This document shows positions 24,127-32,843 of a stretch of DNA of 64,000 nucleotides, piece by piece. Made by a program: the position numbers and the translations under genes. Positions within the stretch are counted from its first letter, which is position 1. Every line of letters starts with the position of its first letter. The stretch lies in NCBI RefSeq assembly GCF_000406925.1, contig NZ_KE136348.1, positions 375,678 through 439,677 of the forward strand, in the 5' to 3' direction. The stretch is from Enterococcus columbae DSM 7374 = ATCC 51263 (lineage in GTDB: Bacteria; Bacillota; Bacilli; Lactobacillales; Enterococcaceae). The notes under the pieces are model-generated. The model worked only from the letters and a program-made list of their open reading frames with translations. It made no database searches and was not told where the DNA came from.

Positions 24127-25883
24127 GAAGAATGAATAGCCAAGCTTTTCGCCAATTTGTGCCTTATCTAACCAATTTCAAATTAGAAAATACTTGTGCG
24201 ACAGTTTTAGGGATTTTAAGTGGCTTAGCCTCTGTTGTTTTAACTTATTTGATTGGCCTAGCCATCGATCAAATGGTTGGCAAAGGCCAAGTTGATTTGA
24301 TTCACTTACAACAAATTATTTACGCCTTTATCGGTTTGGTTGTCGTTAATATTTGTGGACAATGGTTGATTCAACGGCTAGGTAATCGGGTGGCTTATTT
24401 ATCCGTCAGCCAACTGCGTAAAGACGCCTTTGAGCATCTTAATCAGTTGCCTTTACGTTATTATGACCAAACTGCACACGGAAATATTATGAGTCGCTTT
24501 ACCAATGATATGGATAATATTTCTACAGCGATTCAAGCGATTTATACCCAACTCTTTTCAGGGGTAACGATTGTCCTTATTGCCTTAGTCATTATGTTGA
24601 AGATGAACCTATTATTGACTTTAGTCGTATTGATTGCGACACCAGTTATCTTTTTGGCTAGTTGGCTAGTCGCTAAAATGTCACAAAAGGATTTCGCTGC
24701 ACAACAGGCCATTTTAGGCGAGATTTCTAGCTTCATTACAGAAATGGTTGGTAATCAAAAAATCGTGAAAGCCTTCCAGCGTGAAAACCGAAATCAACAA
24801 CATTTTGAGTCACTGAATCAAGAACTCTATTATAAAGGCTATCGAGCGCAGTTCTCCTCAGCGATTGCCAATCCGCTCTCACGCTTTGTGGATCATTTAG
24901 CCTATGTAGCAGTTGGGTGTGTTGGGGGTTATTTAGCTATCACCCATCCTAGTTTAGTAAGTATTGGTACGGTGTCGAGCTTTACGATTTATTCTAGTCA
25001 ATTTTCCAAGCCTTTTATCGAATTGACTGGTTTAACCACTCAAATCCAAACAGCCCTAGCTGGGATTGAACGCACCTTTGCCTTATTGAATGAACCAATC
25101 GAAAAAGAAAATAGTGAGGCGCAGGTTTTACAAAATGTACAAGGTGAAGTAGTTTTTCAAGATGTCGATTTTAGCTATCTGCCTAATCAACCTTTAATCG
25201 AGCACTTCTCCTTTACCGCAAATCCCGGACAAACCATTGCGATTGTCGGTAAAACGGGTGCAGGGAAATCGACCTTGGTCAATTTATTGATGCGTTTTTA
25301 TGATGTCGATCAAGGAAAAATTTTGATTGATCACCAAGATATTCGCCAATTGAGCCGCGATAGCTTACGACAAGCATTTGGCATGGTTTTACAGGATACT
25401 TGGTTATTTGATAGTACGCTGCGGGAAAATTTACGCTATGGACGTAAAGAGGCTACCGATGAAGAAATCTATGCCGCTTTAAAGCAAGCCTACATGTACG
25501 ATTTCGTTATGCGTTTACCCGAAAAATTGGACACCCCCCTTGGTTCTCATGGCTTAAAAATTTCAGATGGCCAGCGTCAATTACTAACGATTGCTAGAAC
25601 AATGATTAGTAATCCACCGATGCTCATTTTAGATGAAGCAACGAGCTCTGTAGATACCTTGACCGAACGCAAAATTCAAGCGGCCTTTTTGGCAATGATG
25701 CAGGGAAAAACCAGCTTTGTTATCGCCCATCGCTTAGCTACTATTCAAAATGCAGACCAAATATTGGTGATGGACTACGGAAAAATTGTGGAACAAGGCA
25801 ATCACCAAGAATTACTAGCTAAAGATGGTTATTATGCTCAATTGTATCATGCGCAATTCACGCAAACGAACGCTAATGAGTAA
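24123..25883 (+). CDS. efrB: Heterodimeric multidrug ABC exporter, subunit B (EfrB-like)
   Basis: 586 residues: ABC membrane domain plus ATPase with Walker A GKTGAGKST, complete Walker B MLILDEATSSVD with the catalytic Glu, and signature ISDGQRQ in place of SGGQ. The weak signature would face the Asp-containing Walker B of subunit A, so the two genes together build one competent and one degenerate ATP site. It overlaps efrA by ATGA and is translationally coupled. A terminator follows. Confidence 0.85.
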   Translation: MRRMNSQAFRQFVPYLTNFKLENTCATVLGILSGLASVVLTYLIGLAIDQMVGKGQVDLIHLQQIIYAFIGLVVVNICGQWLIQRLGNRVAYLSVSQLRKDAFEHLNQLPLRYYDQTAHGNIMSRFTNDMDNISTAIQAIYTQLFSGVTIVLIALVIMLKMNLLLTLVVLIATPVIFLASWLVAKMSQKDFAAQQAILGEISSFITEMVGNQKIVKAFQRENRNQQHFESLNQELYYKGYRAQFSSAIANPLSRFVDHLAYVAVGCVGGYLAITHPSLVSIGTVSSFTIYSSQFSKPFIELTGLTTQIQTALAGIERTFALLNEPIEKENSEAQVLQNVQGEVVFQDVDFSYLPNQPLIEHFSFTANPGQTIAIVGKTGAGKSTLVNLLMRFYDVDQGKILIDHQDIRQLSRDSLRQAFGMVLQDTWLFDSTLRENLRYGRKEATDEEIYAALKQAYMYDFVMRLPEKLDTPLGSHGLKISDGQRQLLTIARTMISNPPMLILDEATSSVDTLTERKIQAAFLAMMQGKTSFVIAHRLATIQNADQILVMDYGKIVEQGNHQELLAKDGYYAQLYHAQFTQTNANE

Positions 25884-25900
25884 ACTTATCTTTAATCTTT

Positions 25901-25945
25901 AAAGTCTAATGCTTGTGCTAGCTTTGGCTTAGGCATTAGACTTTT
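25901..25945 (+). terminator. Terminator of the efrAB-like operon
   Basis: Stem AAAGTCTAATGC / GCATTAGACTTTT with a 20-nt loop, then a T-rich tract, 18 bp after the efrB stop codon. Confidence 0.85.
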
Positions 25946-26105
25946 ACTTTTAAATAAATAATTTTAACGACTTTTTATCATAAAAAGAGTATACTAGAGT
26001 TGATCCTAGTATTTGTTTTACTAAGTATGATTGATAAAAGCTTTTATTTTAGCTCTCATTTTTGTAAGCGCTAAACAGCTAACTATTATTCGCGAGGTGG
26101 ATGCC

Positions 26106-26411
26106 ATGTCCAAAGAAAAAAAGGTGGTGCCTTTTCAACAGCCCCCAGTATTTTCTGATGAAATATTAGATTTAATTCAAGTTGGTACAGAAATTACGTT
26201 ATATCACACTTTTAGAACGAAACAGCAACGTACCTTTATTCAAGATTTTGACTTATTACCTAAAAGTGAGCAGGACAAGCTACTAGCCTGCGATCGCCAA
26301 GCAATTGCTCGATTTGCTGAATTAATCATCAAACAACTTAGCGCCAGCCAACAACTCGAATATTATTACGAACAAAACAAAGACTTATTTTGGTCCTTAG
26401 TCAAAAAATAG
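26106..26411 (+). CDS. Unknown protein, short paralogue of the next gene
   Basis: 101 residues, no signal or membrane helix. Start ATG 26106 follows GAGGTGG. Residues about 29-75 (LYHTFRTKQQRTFIQDFDLLP and following) resemble the N-terminal part of the next protein (IYASMREKDYDRIVYYFDCLP): both share the pattern aromatic-x8-9-acidic-x-LP-x5-LL-x3-R. A duplicated helical module is likely. I do not recognise the family. The gene lies 20 bp upstream of its longer relative and is presumably co-transcribed with it. Confidence 0.65.
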   Translation: MSKEKKVVPFQQPPVFSDEILDLIQVGTEITLYHTFRTKQQRTFIQDFDLLPKSEQDKLLACDRQAIARFAELIIKQLSASQQLEYYYEQNKDLFWSLVKK

Positions 26412-26431
26412 TCGATAAAAGAGGAAATCCT

Positions 26432-27745
26432 ATGTCAGATAAACAGAAACCAACCGATAATCTTATTTTCTTTCCAAATGAAACCTTAAATAGTCCGTTC
26501 AGTCAAGAGGATTTAGCCGACGTATTTCAAACAACCTTAGAGCTTGCAATCTACGCTTCTATGCGTGAAAAAGACTACGATCGGATTGTTTATTATTTTG
26601 ATTGCTTACCACCTTTTGAACAGAATCTTTTAAAGCATCGAAATCGTGAATGTGTTGCTTACCATGCTGAACAGATTTTACAATCTCCTCAAGCTCAGCT
26701 CGTTTTAGCTCCTCTTTTTGCTTCATTTTTAGGCCAAGAAAATCAAGAGCGAACTTCTGAAACAACGACTTTCGAAACTGAGGCACCACCAACTGATCCA
26801 CTTGATACGGACACTGATCCAATGCTCGAGATAGAAACATTTATCGCAAGCTATCAGCAAACGTTAAGACAAAAAATAAATTTGGAAAGCTTACTACAAG
26901 AAGCAACAGCAATTAAGCCAGCCAGGCAATTAAAAGCCATCTATTTACAAACCAGCTACTTTGATGAGCTATGTATTCAGGCAGATGAGCTGATTCGTGT
27001 ACGACTAAAAGGTGAAACTGAGCATGCAAAAACTCAACTATCCTTTGGTGAATTAGTTCTTAAAGGGAATGCCAAGGTGGTTGAACAATTAAACGCTTTA
27101 CAATCACTATTAGATCAGCCAAAGCAAGCCAATCCTTTAGCAGAATTAGGGATTATTTATCGAATTAGCCTACACTATCAAAATGACCAGCAACAAGATT
27201 ACGAAATTGTTGAGTGGCCAATTGGTGTATTCTTAAACCTAGCTTTTCATCAAATTGGACAAAGCGACAGCCAGGCTTTCACTCTAGAGTTTTATCCTAT
27301 TCAAAAGCTAAATAGTCAGCAACTATTCACGCTATTGTCTTGTGAACTTTTAAAAGAGGTTCTTGAATTAAAATTACGTGAAACCCTGACTGATTACAGC
27401 CAAAGGAAACGATGGCATGTAGACGAATTAGCCTTTAATCAATGTATTTATCGTATTTTACATTTCATCGAAAAAAAGGCCTTACCCGTTTCTGCCTTAT
27501 TGCAAAGCTATCAACTACGTCTATTAGCGGAATTAAAGTCCACCTCGCTTACCCATAGTTGGCAACTAACCGATTTAAAAGGAAATACTTATTCGCTAGA
27601 TAGACTGAAAAAAGCACCGAATCTCTTGGCAAATTGTCAATTTGATTTTAGTGCTTGTCAAAAAATGTATACGATGCAGCCAGACCAAGCCTGCAATTAC
27701 TGTTGGCACGCCCTTTGCCACTTACTCCTTTACGCCTTCAATTAA
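26432..27745 (+). CDS. Unknown cytoplasmic protein with C-terminal Cys cluster
   Basis: 437 residues, soluble. Start ATG 26432 was chosen because AGAGGAAA lies just before it. The N-terminal 90 residues are related to the preceding small protein. Then comes an acidic Thr/Glu linker (about 95-125) and a helical body. The C terminus carries four Cys (ANCQFDFSACQKMY and ACNYCWHALCHLLL), possibly a metal site. No enzyme motif was recognised. The two-gene unit is followed by a strong terminator and looks like a lineage-specific pair. Confidence 0.65.
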   Translation: MSDKQKPTDNLIFFPNETLNSPFSQEDLADVFQTTLELAIYASMREKDYDRIVYYFDCLPPFEQNLLKHRNRECVAYHAEQILQSPQAQLVLAPLFASFLGQENQERTSETTTFETEAPPTDPLDTDTDPMLEIETFIASYQQTLRQKINLESLLQEATAIKPARQLKAIYLQTSYFDELCIQADELIRVRLKGETEHAKTQLSFGELVLKGNAKVVEQLNALQSLLDQPKQANPLAELGIIYRISLHYQNDQQQDYEIVEWPIGVFLNLAFHQIGQSDSQAFTLEFYPIQKLNSQQLFTLLSCELLKEVLELKLRETLTDYSQRKRWHVDELAFNQCIYRILHFIEKKALPVSALLQSYQLRLLAELKSTSLTHSWQLTDLKGNTYSLDRLKKAPNLLANCQFDFSACQKMYTMQPDQACNYCWHALCHLLLYAFN

Positions 27746-27747
27746 AA

Positions 27748-27792
27748 TAGCACCCTGCACATCGTTTGACTAAACAATGCGCAGGGTGCTTT
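27748..27792 (+). terminator. Terminator of the paralogous unknown-gene pair
   Basis: Stem AGCACCCTGCACAT / ATGCGCAGGGTGCT with an extra GTTT/AAAC pairing, then TTTTGCT. Confidence 0.9.
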
Positions 27793-27833
27793 TGCTAATA
27801 GCTGGGATGAGGCTATTATTTATTTACTAGCTT

Positions 27834-28352
27834 TTATGATAATTGCCGTTTAAAATAAGCCATCGGTAAAGCACGAGTCATAATCGTTAAGATAATGACC
27901 TCAATCGGCACCATAATTGCTGTTTTCACTAGACGAACTGACCAAATGGCCCAGCTATCAAGTGGGATATTATACATGATTGACAACCAAAGTGGCGTCA
28001 ACATTAGGTTAATTATCACGGTATTACAAACAACCGCGCCCAAACAATGTAACCACGTTAGCTTCTTATTGTAAAAGAAAAGTCCATAAATCACGCCTCC
28101 TAAAAAGGCATTGAAGGTAAAGCCTATAAAAAAAGCACCTTTAGCAAACAAAGCCATGCCGATTAAATCAGCTAATACCCCACCAATTCCGGTCCAAAGT
28201 GGGCCAAACAATACAGCCATCACAAAGACGACAATAAAACTAAAACCAATCCGAATAAATTGTGTCTGAATCGCAAATTGGTGCGTCAAAACAACCTCAA
28301 CTGCAACCAATAATGCTAAAATAGCCATCTTTCTTGTTGTTAATTTTTCCAT
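27834..28352 (-). CDS. folT: Folate ECF transporter S component
   Basis: 172 residues, about six hydrophobic segments. The N terminus MEKLTTRKMAILALLVA matches ECF S components, and the upstream tetrahydrofolate riboswitch fixes the substrate as folate. The protein binds folate in the membrane and docks on the shared EcfAAT energising module, which is not encoded here. Start ATG 28352 was chosen for AAGGAG 7 nt upstream; the open frame upstream of it runs through the riboswitch and is not coding. Confidence 0.92.
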   Translation of the reverse strand: MEKLTTRKMAILALLVAVEVVLTHQFAIQTQFIRIGFSFIVVFVMAVLFGPLWTGIGGVLADLIGMALFAKGAFFIGFTFNAFLGGVIYGLFFYNKKLTWLHCLGAVVCNTVIINLMLTPLWLSIMYNIPLDSWAIWSVRLVKTAIMVPIEVIILTIMTRALPMAYFKRQLS

Positions 28353-28388
28353 CGTGCATCTCCTTAATGAGCTGCTACAAAAAATCTG

Positions 28389-28484
28389 CAGCGAATGCGA
28401 AAACAAAACCGCGAAAACAATTTCTTCGTCTGCCGGCAACATCCCATCCGGACAGCACTTAACGCTTTGCTTTCTACTCTGTGA
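28389..28484 (-). promoter_or_regulatory. Tetrahydrofolate riboswitch (folT leader)
   Basis: Reading leftwards from 28484 the conserved THF-aptamer strings appear in order: AGAGTAGA, GCGTTAAGTG, GGATGGGATGTTG, ACGAA, CGCGGT and GCATTCGCTG. Stems between them are complementary (AAGCAAA/TTTGTTT; CCGG/CCGG in the arm before ACGAA). The -10 TATAAT is at 28511-28516. The ribosome site lies about 25 nt past the aptamer, suggesting translational control of folT by reduced folates. Confidence 0.92.
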
Positions 28485-28605
28485 TATTTTTGAGTGCTAG
28501 ACTCACCTTCATTATAACAAAATTTCAGAAAATGACGAGAAAATTACACATGTTTTACTATATTCATTTATTATTGTTCGTTCTTAGCAATAACTATAAC
28601 CTTCA

Positions 28606-29184
28606 CTAGTCTTTTGCTAAGCTTAAAGCACGTTCCTTAGCAAAAACTGGCACATTCACTTTCTTTTCAATCGCAGCTAAAACAACATAAGCGATATTGA
28701 AATCAATCATACTGTGAATCAAGCCACCCAGCCCAATAAAGCCAAATAAGAATAAAAAGTATTGGCGATCAAAGCTAGTCCCTGCTGCATTGCCTAAATA
28801 AGCAAACAAAAAGACCGCTAATACTTCACAGCTAGCATGAATAATACCAATCACCAAATTGAATATTTGTAGCTGAACAGGATGTTTAACGATTTGTGGA
28901 TTTTTTTGTAAATAGGCTGCCCCAATTGTTGCAAAAACAATATGGGAAAAGGCACGTAAGGCAATCACAGGTGGTAAGCTAATAAAGAAGCCTAGGGTCG
29001 TTCCTAAAGCAACGGCAATCGCCATCACAGGTGAAAAGAACATCGCAATAAATAATGGCACATGACTACCCAGGGTGTAAGAAGCTGGTCCTAAAACAAT
29101 TTTAGGCATTACCATCGGAATCAAAATCCCCAACCCTACTAGCAAAGCGGCTATTGTCAAATTTTTAATCGATTTTGTCATCAT
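28606..29184 (-). CDS. niaX: Niacin ECF transporter S component (NiaX-like)
   Basis: 192 residues, about six membrane segments. The blocks TIAALLVGLGILIPMVMP, LGPASYTLGSHVPLFIAMF and LRAFSHIVFA are those I know from NiaX proteins. It would bind nicotinate or nicotinamide and use the shared ECF module. The promoter carries two copies of a TGTCTTGACA palindrome, fitting NiaR repression of niacin uptake. Start ATG 29184 follows AGAAGG; ATG 29181 is an alternative. It stands next to folT, so two vitamin transporters are adjacent but independently controlled. Confidence 0.82.
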   Translation of the reverse strand: MMTKSIKNLTIAALLVGLGILIPMVMPKIVLGPASYTLGSHVPLFIAMFFSPVMAIAVALGTTLGFFISLPPVIALRAFSHIVFATIGAAYLQKNPQIVKHPVQLQIFNLVIGIIHASCEVLAVFLFAYLGNAAGTSFDRQYFLFLFGFIGLGGLIHSMIDFNIAYVVLAAIEKKVNVPVFAKERALSLAKD

Positions 29185-29200
29185 TTTTCCTTCTCTCTTA

Positions 29201-29260
29201 GTGTCAAGACACTTAATATACTTACATAATATACGTCGTTTTTTCATTTGTGTCAAGACA
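29201..29260 (-). promoter_or_regulatory. niaX promoter with two NiaR-type operators
   Basis: Leftward promoter TTGACA (29251-29256), 17-nt spacer, TATATT (29228-29233). Operator 1, TGTCTTGACA (29251-29260), contains the -35 box. Operator 2, GTGTCTTGACAC (29201-29212), lies just past the start point. The near-identical palindromes about 50 bp apart suggest cooperative repression. Assigning them to NiaR is inference from the gene they control. Confidence 0.75.
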
Positions 29261-29375
29261 GTAAAAAAGAAATAGCTAATCTTCCCTTATTTATATTGAA
29301 GCTGGCCTAACTGATGCCGATTGATTTGGCAGCTGAATAAATGTTCTAGATAGATGGTAAAAAGCGATAAATGAT

Positions 29376-29433
29376 AAAAAAAAAGAAACGATTTCACAAA
29401 TATTCTAAAAAGAATATCTGAGAAATCATTCGC
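29376..29433 (-). terminator. Orphan leftward terminator hairpin
   Basis: Long stem around 29386-29406 / 29411-29430 (ATATTCT-aaaa-AGAATAT core, GATTTC/GAAATC) followed on the leftward strand by nine T. No intact gene precedes it; the IS element starts 200 bp to the right. It probably ended a gene now lost. The rest of 29261-29632 contains no gene that I can support. Confidence 0.6.
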
Positions 29434-29632
29434 TTAAAATAGAGCGGAATTGACAAGCGCTCTTTACCCGGGCGGGCATATTCCATCGATATAGCCAAGT
29501 TCCCATAACAAAAAAACAGAAGGAGAACTGTCGATATTAAGCTGAGGTCTTTATGCTTAATTTTTGGAAATTAACAGAAAGGATCATTAATAGAATCCTA
29601 TGTCATATTGGGGAATGGGAAGGGGTAACATA

Positions 29633-29640
29633 GAAGTTTA
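29633..29640. repeat. 8-bp target-site duplication, left copy
   Basis: GAAGTTTA directly flanks the left end of the IS and is repeated exactly at 31355-31362. Confidence 0.9.
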
Positions 29641-29648
29641 GGGTCTAT

Positions 29649-29699
29649 GATATTTAGTGTTGTTACTCAAATGGAGGATAACACTAAATATCTTTTTTT
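29649..29699 (+). terminator. Terminator hairpin at the IS left end
   Basis: GATATTTAGTGTT / AACACTAAATATC followed by seven T, overlapping the left inverted repeat. It would stop transcription entering the transposase gene from outside. Confidence 0.75.
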
Positions 29700-29775
29700 A
29701 TCATCAAAATAATAGAAAAAGACATCTGTTTCCTCTATAATTAAGTCGACCAAAACCATTAAGGAGTGAAACAAG

Positions 29776-31134
29776 ATGTCTTTACTAAATAATATCAAAA
29801 AAAACTGTCCAAGTACAACTACTTTTATCAAAAAACTGCTTTCTATTAAAGATGATAATATTACTTTCCCTACTTATACGGATGCACTTTCTGAAGAGGA
29901 AGTACATGGCGTTCCTTCTAAAGTCTTTTCCGGCTTACTCTCATACCCTGAAAATCCATACTGTTGCCCTAAATGTGGGGGAGTTGGTTCTGTCATTAAA
30001 CATACGCCTAAAGCTAGCCTAATTCAAATGATTCCTTATCAAAATGTTCCCACTTATCTTCGTTTATACAAGCAGCGATATCGTTGTAAAGATTGCGAGC
30101 ATACTTTCAGCGCTATGACAGATATCGTTGATGAAAATTGCTACATTTCAAAAGCGTTGAAATTCGCTATTCTTAATGATTTAAAGCAGAAATGTTCTAT
30201 GACCGATATTGCTAATCGTTACTTCGTTTCCACTAAAACGGTTGAACGTATCCTGAAGTCCTACACTTATGAGGTGAACCCTTATACCTACCAACTACCT
30301 GAATGCCTATTGGTTGATGAATTCAAAGGAACGAAAGATTGTCATACAAAATTATGCTTTATTTTTAGTGATGGAGAAACTGGGAAAATCATTGATATTC
30401 TAAATGATCGTAGGAATTTTGCGATTAAAGACTATTTTCTGAGCTTTAGCTTGGAAAATCGGTGTCGTGTGAAATATGTGGTAATGGATATGAATGCCTC
30501 TTATCCTTATGCTATCAAAGAAATATTTCCTAATGCAGAAATAATCATTGATCGTTTCCATATTGTCCAACAATTGAATCGTGCTTTAAATAATAAACGA
30601 ATTCAAGTAATGAATGAACAAAAAAATAAGGAATCTCGTCACTATACGAAATTAAAAAGATATTGGAAATTCGTTTTAACACACGAGGATAATCTGAATT
30701 ACGAGAAACGATTACAGTACCCATTATTCGACAAAAAATTCGTCACTCAAACAGAAGTTGTAGATACCTTACTTTCATTTGACGAAGGCTTCAAGCAATG
30801 TTATCAGATTTATCAAAGTCTGCTTGGACACTTCAAGGACAAGGAATACAACGAATTTTTTGATATACTCTATAACTTACCTCAAAACTTAGATAAAAAA
30901 TTTAAAAAGTCAATTAAATACTTAACCAAACAAACTCGTAATGTAAAGAATGCTCTAAAACTACCTTATTCAAACGGAAAACTAGAAGGTAAAAATAATT
31001 TAATCAAAGTCTTTCAACGAGTTGCTTTTGGATTTAGAAACTTTGGAAATATGCGAAGAAGAATCTTTTTATACGAGGAAAAATGGCAAACAAAAAAACC
31101 AAAGAAACGAAAATGTAGAAGAAAATCTGCTTAA
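29776..31134 (+). CDS. tnp: ISL3-family transposase
   Basis: 452 residues, full length. An N-terminal zinc ribbon (CCPKCGGVGS, RCKDCEHTFS) and helix-turn-helix (MTDIANRYFVSTKTVERIL) lead into the DDE domain: first Asp in LLVDEFKGTKD, second in VVMDMNASYP with IIDRFHIVQQLNRA, and the Glu in YSNGKLEGKNNLIKV. The tail is basic. The frame is intact and the element has perfect target duplications, so it is probably active or recently inserted. Ribosome site AAGGAG before ATG. Confidence 0.95.
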   Translation: MSLLNNIKKNCPSTTTFIKKLLSIKDDNITFPTYTDALSEEEVHGVPSKVFSGLLSYPENPYCCPKCGGVGSVIKHTPKASLIQMIPYQNVPTYLRLYKQRYRCKDCEHTFSAMTDIVDENCYISKALKFAILNDLKQKCSMTDIANRYFVSTKTVERILKSYTYEVNPYTYQLPECLLVDEFKGTKDCHTKLCFIFSDGETGKIIDILNDRRNFAIKDYFLSFSLENRCRVKYVVMDMNASYPYAIKEIFPNAEIIIDRFHIVQQLNRALNNKRIQVMNEQKNKESRHYTKLKRYWKFVLTHEDNLNYEKRLQYPLFDKKFVTQTEVVDTLLSFDEGFKQCYQIYQSLLGHFKDKEYNEFFDILYNLPQNLDKKFKKSIKYLTKQTRNVKNALKLPYSNGKLEGKNNLIKVFQRVAFGFRNFGNMRRRIFLYEEKWQTKKPKKRKCRRKSA

Positions 31135-31354
31135 AACCTTTCCTCAATCGCCCACACATTGTAACAGATGGCTTTATCAGCTGTGCAAGGGCTACGCAAG
31201 TGGACAAGTCCACCCTTGCACAGCTCCAGCCACCTGTTCGTGTATAAGCGTCGATTGAAAAAAGAAAAGAAAATAAAAAAAGAGAGAAAGCATTCATAAA
31301 ATAACTTTCTCTCTAATCGACTTAATTGCCAACAACACTACTTGACAAAGAGCC

Positions 31355-31362
31355 GAAGTTTA
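31355..31362. repeat. 8-bp target-site duplication, right copy
   Basis: GAAGTTTA, the exact partner of the copy at 29633-29640. Confidence 0.9.
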
Positions 31363-31890
31363 TGCATGATCAAGAATTAAGGCGCAGTAAACCTAATTCA
31401 AAGACAATTCATTATTTTTTAAGTCCCCATATTCTTCCTTCTATTCTTGATCATGTCATCACAAACAAAAATAAAAAAAGTAATTTGCAATCGTTTTAAC
31501 CGAATTGCTCATCAAAAAAGTCCTTAATCAATAATTCTCTATCTGAGAATAACAACGCTTCCGTTCTATCCAACAGCTATAAACATCGATGAGTCAAGAT
31601 TTGCTTGGCACAATTCTCCTTCATAGCATGTAGATTATCCTCTACACCTAATATTATATTCTTTTTTCTAAATATGTAAACTATTTATATTTTATTATGT
31701 ATGCAAAAATGTAATCATACTCCTATAAATCATCAATATGTAAAGAAAATTTGTTTTTATTCTCACATTTATCCAGTGATAAATGTAAAGTATAATAGTA
31801 TATTTGTGCATGCAAATATATTAAAAATTGAACGTTATGTTATTTTAAAAAAGGTAGAAATTAATAAAAAGTTTTTTTATAAATAGATAA
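31363..31890. other. Intergenic remnant region right of the IS
   Basis: About 530 bp of AT-rich DNA without a supportable gene. It contains a 13-bp inverted repeat CATGATCAAGAAT (31365-31377) / ATTCTTGATCATG (31443-31455). With the orphan terminator and debris left of the IS, this looks like a region where older elements or a gene have decayed. Confidence 0.45.
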
Positions 31891-31927
31891 ACGAGCGTTT
31901 TACCATTCAAATAGCAACAACGCTCGT
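31891..31927 (-). terminator. Terminator of tatD-rnmV-ksgA
   Basis: Stem ACGAGCGTT / AACGCTCGT with a 19-nt loop, followed leftwards by TTTATC. Confidence 0.8.
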
Positions 31928-31958
31928 CAGATAATTGTATTTAACTTCGCTTAGATAT

Positions 31959-32843
31959 CTAATGCAATGTTTTGACTAATTGATTGCTTAAATCGGCAAA
32001 TTCTTGTAAGCTTAAAGTTTCACCTCGACGTTTAGGATCAATGCCCGTTACTGCTAAAGCTTGACTTAGCCATTGTTTGGTCTTTTCGTCCTTACCATAA
32101 TTATTCACCAAATTATTCCACAACGTCTTTCTTCTTAATTGAAAGGCTGCTTTGGTCAATTTAAAGAAGGCTTTTTCATCGATCACTTCTACAGCTGGCT
32201 TTTGACGGCGCGTCAATTTTAAGATAGCCGAATCGACATTCGGTTGTGGGACAAAGACTGTTTTCGGCACAATAAAAGCTAAAGAGGCCTCCATATAGTA
32301 TTGAACGGCAATACTTAAAGAGCCATAAGCTTTTGTACCTGGTTTCGCACTGATGCGATCGGCCACTTCTTTTTGCATCATAACGACCATTTCATCTACA
32401 ACTAAATCTGATTCTAAAAAGTGCATCATAATCGGTGTCGTAATATAGTAAGGTAAATTAGCGACTACTTTAATCGGTAAAGTCTCTTTAAACGTTTCGC
32501 TAGTCACCTTTAACAAATCCGCTTGTAGCACATCTTGATGCTTGATGGTAACATTCGGATAGCTTTGCAGGGTGTCCGCTAAAACCGGAATTAGTCGATC
32601 ATCAATTTCAAAGGCTAAAACTTGCTTGGCTTGTCTAGCCAGATACTCAGTCAATGCACCAATCCCCGGACCAACTTCAATGACATTGACCTGCTCGTCA
32701 ATTTCGGCCGTTTGGACAATTTTACGTAAAATATTGGGTTCGGTTAAAAAATTCTGACCTAAGCTTTTTTTAAAAGTAAAGCCATGTCTAGCTAGAATCT
32801 CTCTAGTGTGAGTTGGATTGGCAATTTCTCTATACTCTTTCAC
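31959..32843 (-). CDS. ksgA: 16S rRNA A1518/A1519 dimethyltransferase
   Basis: 294 residues, usual length. SAM loop [16 protein letters not shown], catalytic NLPYYITTP (N-x-P-[FY]) and the QKEVADRI block identify RsmA/KsgA. It dimethylates two adjacent adenines in the 3' hairpin of 16S rRNA during late 30S assembly; its loss gives kasugamycin resistance. The GTG start lies inside the 3' end of rnmV (14-bp overlap), the standard tatD-rnmV-ksgA order of Firmicutes. Confidence 0.97.
   Translation of the reverse strand: MKEYREIANPTHTREILARHGFTFKKSLGQNFLTEPNILRKIVQTAEIDEQVNVIEVGPGIGALTEYLARQAKQVLAFEIDDRLIPVLADTLQSYPNVTIKHQDVLQADLLKVTSETFKETLPIKVVANLPYYITTPIMMHFLESDLVVDEMVVMMQKEVADRISAKPGTKAYGSLSIAVQYYMEASLAFIVPKTVFVPQPNVDSAILKLTRRQKPAVEVIDEKAFFKLTKAAFQLRRKTLWNNLVNNYGKDEKTKQWLSQALAVTGIDPKRRGETLSLQEFADLSNQLVKTLH

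Larger units (their letters stand above)
29641..31354 (+). mobile_element. ISL3-family insertion sequence, intact
   Basis: 1714 bp with imperfect terminal inverted repeats of about 24 bp (29641-29664 and 31331-31354; both share TAGTGTTGTT and an outer GGnTCTnTG). The element is flanked by the 8-bp duplication GAAGTTTA, the usual size for ISL3. It contains one transposase gene. The left end also forms a rightward terminator. Between the gene and the right end is a hairpin GCTGTGCAAGGG/CCCTTGCACAGC (about 31180-31224) of unknown role. Confidence 0.93.

Noticed and set aside
31034-31297. 87-codon leftward frame at the right end of the IS
   Set aside because: It overlaps the transposase 3' end antisense and a hairpin region; the translation has no family pattern.
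31701-31886. 61-codon rightward frame in the spacer right of the IS
   Set aside because: Very AT-rich, no ribosome site, no recognisable protein pattern.
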